From assembly GCA_003557545.1 (NCBI GenBank), contig PWOD01000188.1, forward strand, positions 1 to 20,037: a stretch of 20,037 nucleotides of DNA. The letters are read 5' to 3'. A program made the position numbers and the translations under genes. The notes under the pieces are model-generated. The model was not told where the DNA came from. It ran no database searches and worked only from the letters and a program-made list of their open reading frames with translations. Positions 15,457-20,037 of this stretch are shown here, in pieces. Every line of letters begins with the position of its first letter. The first letter of the stretch is position 1. This stretch comes from a bacterium (GTDB taxonomy: Bacteria; T1Sed10-126).

Positions 15457-18400
15457 ATGAAAAATATTCAGCAGGATAATTCAAAGGTGATTTTAAATTT
15501 ACGAACTTGCTCAAGGGCGTTACTGGCTTTAGTTGTCCTGTTATTTGTGGGAACTATGGCAGTGGAGAGTCTGGCTTCGATCCCTGATTTTACTGAAGCT
15601 GTTACTGCCTATGTTAATGGCGAGGATGGCCGGGCTCGTTCTATTCTTCAGGAAATTTTAACTGAAGAGCCTGATAATTTTCGAGCCAGAAATCTTTATC
15701 GTGAGCTGGGGGGGGACCCCCGTAACTTTGAAAAACTGGAATCGGATCGATCTGACAGGATTGAAAGTGAGGATGAACCGGCCACTGTTGAACAGTCAGC
15801 AGAAATAGTTCCAGATTTTTTAGATGATCGGCGTGAAGCTGCTGAAGTTGAATTAAAACCGGCCACAGGTCCGGTTGCTGTGGAACGGCAGAAAATTCGT
15901 CTGCCCGAAGAGCGCACTCCTCTGCAGAAACGGCAGTTTTATAATGAAGATCCTGATGGCCCGTCTCCGGGAACTGAAGCCGTATATGGGATTAGCGCTG
16001 AAGAGTATGATGATCATGTTCTGTTACTATTAGAAGGAACCGGCAATTTAAACTATATTTCATCCCGCGTTCTGAATCCACCCATGTTAATTCTTGATCT
16101 CATTAATGTTGAAAATGAACTGCCCCATCGAACCCACGATATTGGTCTGGGTGAGGTTTTGAGAGTAAGATCCACTATGGCCCGGACCGAACCGGTTGCT
16201 ATAGCCCGTGTAGTTGTCGATATTGATCGCTGGAGCGAAGAATATCAGGTTAAACCGGTAGAGTCCGAAAATATGCTGGCGATTAAAATATATGATAGAG
16301 AGAAAGAACCGGAGATTCCCGAACTGGATCCTCCCAAAATTCCTCTTGCCGAGGTAGAAACAGTGGAGAGCGATACAATTGGGCAACCGGAGAATCTCCA
16401 GATTGTAACTGGAGATCAGCAGCAGTTGGTGGTCGGGCAGGAGGCCCCGGAACGACTGGTTGTGCAGTTGACCGATGTTGAGGGGAATCCTGTGGTTGGA
16501 GAACAGGTGGAGTTTGAAGTGATTAATGAGGCCGGGGAAGTTGATGCTCAACCGGATCGGGCGGATCTTCAAAAAACCGCAGTTTCTGATTCTGCTGGAT
16601 ATCTATCAGCCAGCTTTAAAGCTGGGTCTAAACCGGGTAAAGCACTGGTTGAAGCTCGGGTACCAGCCCATGATCTACTGGTAAGATTTGGTTTTGAAAT
16701 AAGTCCTGGACCTCCGGCTCGTCTGGTCAAAATATCCGGTGATCAGCAGGAAGTTAGAATGGGGCAGCTGGCTCTTGAGCCACTGGTTGTGGAGGCTCAG
16801 GATGAACTGGGGAATCCACTTCCTGACCTGGGGGTGGCTTTTCGGGATCTGAGTGGTCGAGGAGTTTTAAAGCTGGAAAGAGGTCGTCAATCAGCAAAGC
16901 CGGTGGGAAACTATGTGAATCTTGTCACCGATGCTCAGGGTCGGGTTCAAAATCTATTGTACCGCGTTCCTCCAGATGAGAGAACCAGCCGGGTCGAAGC
17001 TCGTTTGCGTGATTCGGAGTATCAACAGATAGCAACAGTTTTTCATATTTATTCCAGACCAAAATTAATCGATCTTGCCCTGGAAGATGTTAACCTTCAG
17101 GCGCTTCTCCGGACTTTGTCTGAAATTGCCGGGTGGAACCTGGCTCTGCCGGATGAGATAGAGGGAATGCCGATCGACGAGGTTAATGTAACCGTCTATT
17201 TAACTGAAGTTTCGGCAATTCGAGCATTGGATACAATCCTTGATCTAAAAGGGTTGGCCCGGGTAAGCGATGGTAATATAATGAGAATTGTTGATAAATA
17301 TGAGGCGGTTCGCTCCGGGGTTCCGGTTATTTCTCCGGATGAAATTGATCAGCATCCCGGTAATAATATGGTGACGGTAGCCTATACACTGCGATTTCTG
17401 GAAGCCACCAGTGACCTTGCAAGTCGCTTGAGAGATGGTCTGATGTCGGATGAATCAAGTATAATATCCGATGAACGGAGTAATTCTCTGGTGGTAACTG
17501 ATCTGGCGGAAAACCAGCGACGGTTTAATAAAATAATTGAACAGATCGATCGTCCGGATGAGTTGTTTGAGGTTAAGATTGTTTCACTTCAATATCGTGA
17601 TCCCGAACGGATGGCCGACGAAATCGAACAGTTGTTACCTACTGGACAGGGTAATGTTGTTCCCAATGTAGCCACCAGCAGCCTGGTTATCTTTGGTGAT
17701 CCGACTCTGTTAACTCAGATAAACAAAGTGGTTGAAGCGCTCGACCGCCCCGGGGTTTTGATGGACTATTTCCAGGTGGTCGATCTGGCTGGATATGATG
17801 TTAATCAGATAGCCCAGCAGGTCAATACAATTCTCGGTTTACAGACTGTACCGATCGAAACAATTCTTGAACTTGATATTGAAATCGATGATCCCGAGGA
17901 TCTGCGTCGGATCCTTCAGGAGGGCCGGGCAGTTGATATTGAAGCTTTACTTTCTCAGGCTAGCATTATTCCAGTCGAGACGGTTGACCGGATAATAATT
18001 TTTGCTCCCCGTGAGATTCAGGAGACAGCCCGGAGGATGATTGAACATCTTAAACGTGATGCTGGTGAATATCTTGAGGAGCGCAGCTGGCGCTGGGTTA
18101 CTATCCAGAATCTACCCTTCCAGGAAGCTCGTCGGTTGATCAATCGGATGGGTGGGCTGACAATTCAAACAGTTCTGGCAGAACAAAATGCTTTTCTTAT
18201 CTCCTCGACGGACGCAGAAAACTTAGACCGTCTGGAGCGTTTTCTTCAAGAAGTTGATCGAGATATTGTGATCGATGATCGCCGGCAGATCCTTGTCTAT
18301 TCCCCCCAATATATTGAAACTGATCAGCTGGCCGATGATCTGGAAGATTATTATGAGGAGATAAGAGATGCAAATCTTGAAGATGTGGGAGATTATCCAC

Positions 18401-20037
18401 CACGTATTCTGTACCGGGACGAACGGACTCTTGTGGCTGTGGTAGCTCCTGTGGAAGCTGCTTTTATTCGCCGTTTAATGAACAAGTTGGATCGTTATGT
18501 TGCGGAGGAAAAAGCGGTCATAACATATTCACCATCTCATCTTGACGCTGATGAACTGGCTGACAAGCTGGAGGATCATGAGATTGGGACTGTGCTTTAT
18601 TCGGATGGACAGCGGTTATCATTACTGGTTCCCCGGCAGCGGCGGGAGGAACTGTATGAACTGATCCGGGCAATTGATGAGCCCCGTTATTCGACACAGG
18701 TCGTTTATCTCAAAAATACCCGGGCTCCTGAGCTGGTTGAATCTCTTGAAAAGATTCAGGAAGGGATGGATATAAATGTTCATTTTGCCGCTGACAGGGT
18801 AACTAACAGCATTATATATTCGGCACCGATCGAAGCCCAGGATGAGATTGAAAGGTTGCTACAGCGGCTTGATAAATGGCAAAAGCAGGTTTTTATTGAA
18901 GGAGTAATTCTTGAGTATTCCCATGAAGCCGGTCGCGAAGTAGGAGCCCGCTATGCGCTGACAACCGGGGGGTTCGAAGATGGTTTTGTGCCAGGTGGGG
19001 GTGTGTCGACCGACCAGCAGCTGGATGATCCAAGAATTGCGCCCGGGGAGGCTGGATTTCAGCTGATGGGTGATGGAACTTTTAATGCTATTTTAAATCG
19101 TGCCAGTTTCCGGGCAATGTTCCAGGCAATTACAACCGAGGCGGAGGGCGAAGTTTTAGCAAAACCATTGATTACTGCGATCAATGGCGAGGAAGCTTCG
19201 ATCAGGGTGGGGGATGAGCAGCAGGTTGAAGTTTCACGGCAAACTGCTGAAGGAATAGTTAGTTCCCTGGAGACAGTTGAAGCCTTCACTGAACTGCGTG
19301 TTATTCCTACAATCACCTCTAATCGTTTTGTACGAATGGATCTGCAGATATCAAGTGATGATTTTAGAACGCCGAATCCTGGTGGTAGTGTGGTTACACA
19401 AACCACCCGTCGGACAACGCAAAATTCCGTCCTGGTAAGGGATGGTCAGACGGTGGTTATAGGTGGACTGATTGAGGAACAGGAAAAAGAGTCCCAACGA
19501 GGCATTCCCTTTCTGAAAGATTTGCCTGTGCTGGGCCATCTGTTCAGGTCAAACACGGTTGAAACCAGTAAGCGTGAGTTGATGGTATTTTTAACACCAC
19601 ATGTAATCGAATCACCCGCTGAAGCTGAACGATCAACCCGTAGCGTCAGTGATGAGATGAGCCAACTTTCCCCTCTGGCAGTTAATCTTAATATCTCTCC
19701 CGGCCGCCAGCTTGAGCGGTTGCGGGGGTTGAGTCCGGAACGAGATGCTAACGAGCAGCGTCGCCGTCGGGCTGAAAGAATTATTGAGTTCAGGTCGGAA
19801 ATGGGCCCCTTCAGGCGACTTGATGATCTCCTTGAGGTGCCTGGTATAGATCGGGAAGTTTTGAATAGTATTGTCAGGGAGGTAGCCCTGGAAGTTGATT
19901 TAAATACTGTGTCAGCTAATGATCTAATAAATATTCGTAATATCGACCCTGATATGGCTCGTGAAATTATCGAAACCAGGGATGAGCTGGAGCTTTTCAG
20001 GACACTCGATCCAGTTCGGGAAATAGTTCTGAAACAT
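15457..20037 (+). CDS. pilQ: Giant PilQ-type secretin with ComEA-like tail, 3' end outside window
   Basis: The frame is open from ATG 15457 to the window edge (1527 codons, no stop); AGGAGA (15443-15448) precedes it. It forms the outer-membrane channel for the pilus. Order: signal peptide (about 1-40), TPR-like pair (44-84), acidic linker, AMIN domain (about 188-285), two Big_1-like Ig domains (about 313-418 and 419-535, each with GNP), STN/N0 (537-614), then about seven N1-type alpha/beta repeats (638-702, 703-766, 767-875 enlarged, 877-938, 939-1018, 1019-1077, 1078-1144), then the secretin channel domain (1145-1385) with VLVRDGQTVVIGGL (1326-1339) and GIPFLKDLPVLGHLF. After the channel, residues 1409-1477 and 1480-1523 form two ComEA-like helix-hairpin-helix units. 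Typical PilQ has one or two N1 domains and no such tail. Confidence 0.92.
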   Translation, partial: MKNIQQDNSKVILNLRTCSRALLALVVLLFVGTMAVESLASIPDFTEAVTAYVNGEDGRARSILQEILTEEPDNFRARNLYRELGGDPRNFEKLESDRSDRIESEDEPATVEQSAEIVPDFLDDRREAAEVELKPATGPVAVERQKIRLPEERTPLQKRQFYNEDPDGPSPGTEAVYGISAEEYDDHVLLLLEGTGNLNYISSRVLNPPMLILDLINVENELPHRTHDIGLGEVLRVRSTMARTEPVAIARVVVDIDRWSEEYQVKPVESENMLAIKIYDREKEPEIPELDPPKIPLAEVETVESDTIGQPENLQIVTGDQQQLVVGQEAPERLVVQLTDVEGNPVVGEQVEFEVINEAGEVDAQPDRADLQKTAVSDSAGYLSASFKAGSKPGKALVEARVPAHDLLVRFGFEISPGPPARLVKISGDQQEVRMGQLALEPLVVEAQDELGNPLPDLGVAFRDLSGRGVLKLERGRQSAKPVGNYVNLVTDAQGRVQNLLYRVPPDERTSRVEARLRDSEYQQIATVFHIYSRPKLIDLALEDVNLQALLRTLSEIAGWNLALPDEIEGMPIDEVNVTVYLTEVSAIRALDTILDLKGLARVSDGNIMRIVDKYEAVRSGVPVISPDEIDQHPGNNMVTVAYTLRFLEATSDLASRLRDGLMSDESSIISDERSNSLVVTDLAENQRRFNKIIEQIDRPDELFEVKIVSLQYRDPERMADEIEQLLPTGQGNVVPNVATSSLVIFGDPTLLTQINKVVEALDRPGVLMDYFQVVDLAGYDVNQIAQQVNTILGLQTVPIETILELDIEIDDPEDLRRILQEGRAVDIEALLSQASIIPVETVDRIIIFAPREIQETARRMIEHLKRDAGEYLEERSWRWVTIQNLPFQEARRLINRMGGLTIQTVLAEQNAFLISSTDAENLDRLERFLQEVDRDIVIDDRRQILVYSPQYIETDQLADDLEDYYEEIRDANLEDVGDYPPRILYRDERTLVAVVAPVEAAFIRRLMNKLDRYVAEEKAVITYSPSHLDADELADKLEDHEIGTVLYSDGQRLSLLVPRQRREELYELIRAIDEPRYSTQVVYLKNTRAPELVESLEKIQEGMDINVHFAADRVTNSIIYSAPIEAQDEIERLLQRLDKWQKQVFIEGVILEYSHEAGREVGARYALTTGGFEDGFVPGGGVSTDQQLDDPRIAPGEAGFQLMGDGTFNAILNRASFRAMFQAITTEAEGEVLAKPLITAINGEEASIRVGDEQQVEVSRQTAEGIVSSLETVEAFTELRVIPTITSNRFVRMDLQISSDDFRTPNPGGSVVTQTTRRTTQNSVLVRDGQTVVIGGLIEEQEKESQRGIPFLKDLPVLGHLFRSNTVETSKRELMVFLTPHVIESPAEAERSTRSVSDEMSQLSPLAVNLNISPGRQLERLRGLSPERDANEQRRRRAERIIEFRSEMGPFRRLDDLLEVPGIDREVLNSIVREVALEVDLNTVSANDLINIRNIDPDMAREIIETRDELELFRTLDPVREIVLKH
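19681..20037 (+). other. Two ComEA-like helix-hairpin-helix units fused to the secretin C-terminus
   Basis: The first unit reads NLNISPGRQLERLRG, a basic stretch, AERIIEFRSEMGPFRRLDDL, then LEVPGID. These positions match the ComEA pattern (N.N.A...L..L.GI, A..II..R...GPF....DL..V.GI). The second reads DLNTVSANDLINIRNIDP, then AREIIETRDELELFRTLD. The second hairpin lacks the Gly (RNID), so it may be degenerate. The tail continues past the window edge. Confidence 0.75.

Noticed and set aside
15696-15917. Minus-strand open frames within the secretin, Ig-repeat and pilM genes
   Set aside because: They lie opposite strong coding regions, have no ribosome sites or recognisable domains, and mirror the codon bias of the plus strand.
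2037-20037. The locus as a type II secretion system rather than a pilus
   Set aside because: A clear PilT with the VIRNLIRE motif and a PilM actin-like protein indicate T4P; only the pilin and linker look T2SS-like.

Overview
The window is a compact, all-plus-strand type IV pilus (T4P) assembly locus, preceded by two unrelated metabolic genes. The pilus locus spans 2037 to the right edge. It encodes a PilQ-type outer-membrane secretin, so the cell should be diderm. Other traits are strong AGGAGG-type ribosome sites, several GTG/TTG starts, a consensus sigma-70 promoter, mid-40s GC by eye and many very acidic proteins (pilin, PilM linker, PilP-like protein). Together these fit a halophilic diderm Firmicute such as Halanaerobiales. 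That assignment is an inference; no marker gene in the window fixes it.

Layout. 1-1176: 3' part of a dihydropyrimidinase/hydantoinase-family amidohydrolase. 1313-1813: GNAT acetyltransferase, followed by a strong intrinsic terminator (1911-1948). A near-consensus promoter (1965-1994) then starts the pilus locus: two tandem PilB/GspE assembly ATPases (2037-3797, 3866-5584), the retraction ATPase PilT (5635-6690), the platform protein PilC (6751-7971), a small acidic prepilin (8160-8582), a PilM-PilN fusion (8822-11089), PilO (11092-11637), a one-TM protein with a PilP/GspC-like C-terminal domain (11640-12287), a 1004-residue exported protein with eight Ig-like repeats plus AMIN-like and TPR-like ends (12426-15440), and a giant secretin (15457 to edge) that is still open at the right edge after 1527 codons. 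No gene-free stretch exceeds 300 bases; the longest is 8583-8821.

How it works together. PilB paralogs and PilT would drive extension and retraction through PilC. PilM-PilN, PilO and the PilP-like protein form the alignment complex from cytoplasm to periplasm. The PilP-like domain should contact the secretin N-domains, and the Ig-repeat protein probably decorates or stabilises the periplasmic channel or the peptidoglycan contact. No prepilin peptidase (PilD) or minor pilins are visible, so they must lie elsewhere.

Most unusual points: (i) the secretin carries two ComEA-like helix-hairpin-helix units after its C-terminal channel domain, plus about seven N1-type repeats and two Big_1 domains; (ii) PilM and PilN are one polypeptide, with a ~220-residue acidic and polyproline insertion splitting the actin-like fold; (iii) the first PilB keeps a 24-5-24 MshEN (c-di-GMP-type) signature while its tandem partner has lost it; (iv) the eight-repeat Ig protein sits directly upstream of the secretin with a mirrored TPR/AMIN arrangement.
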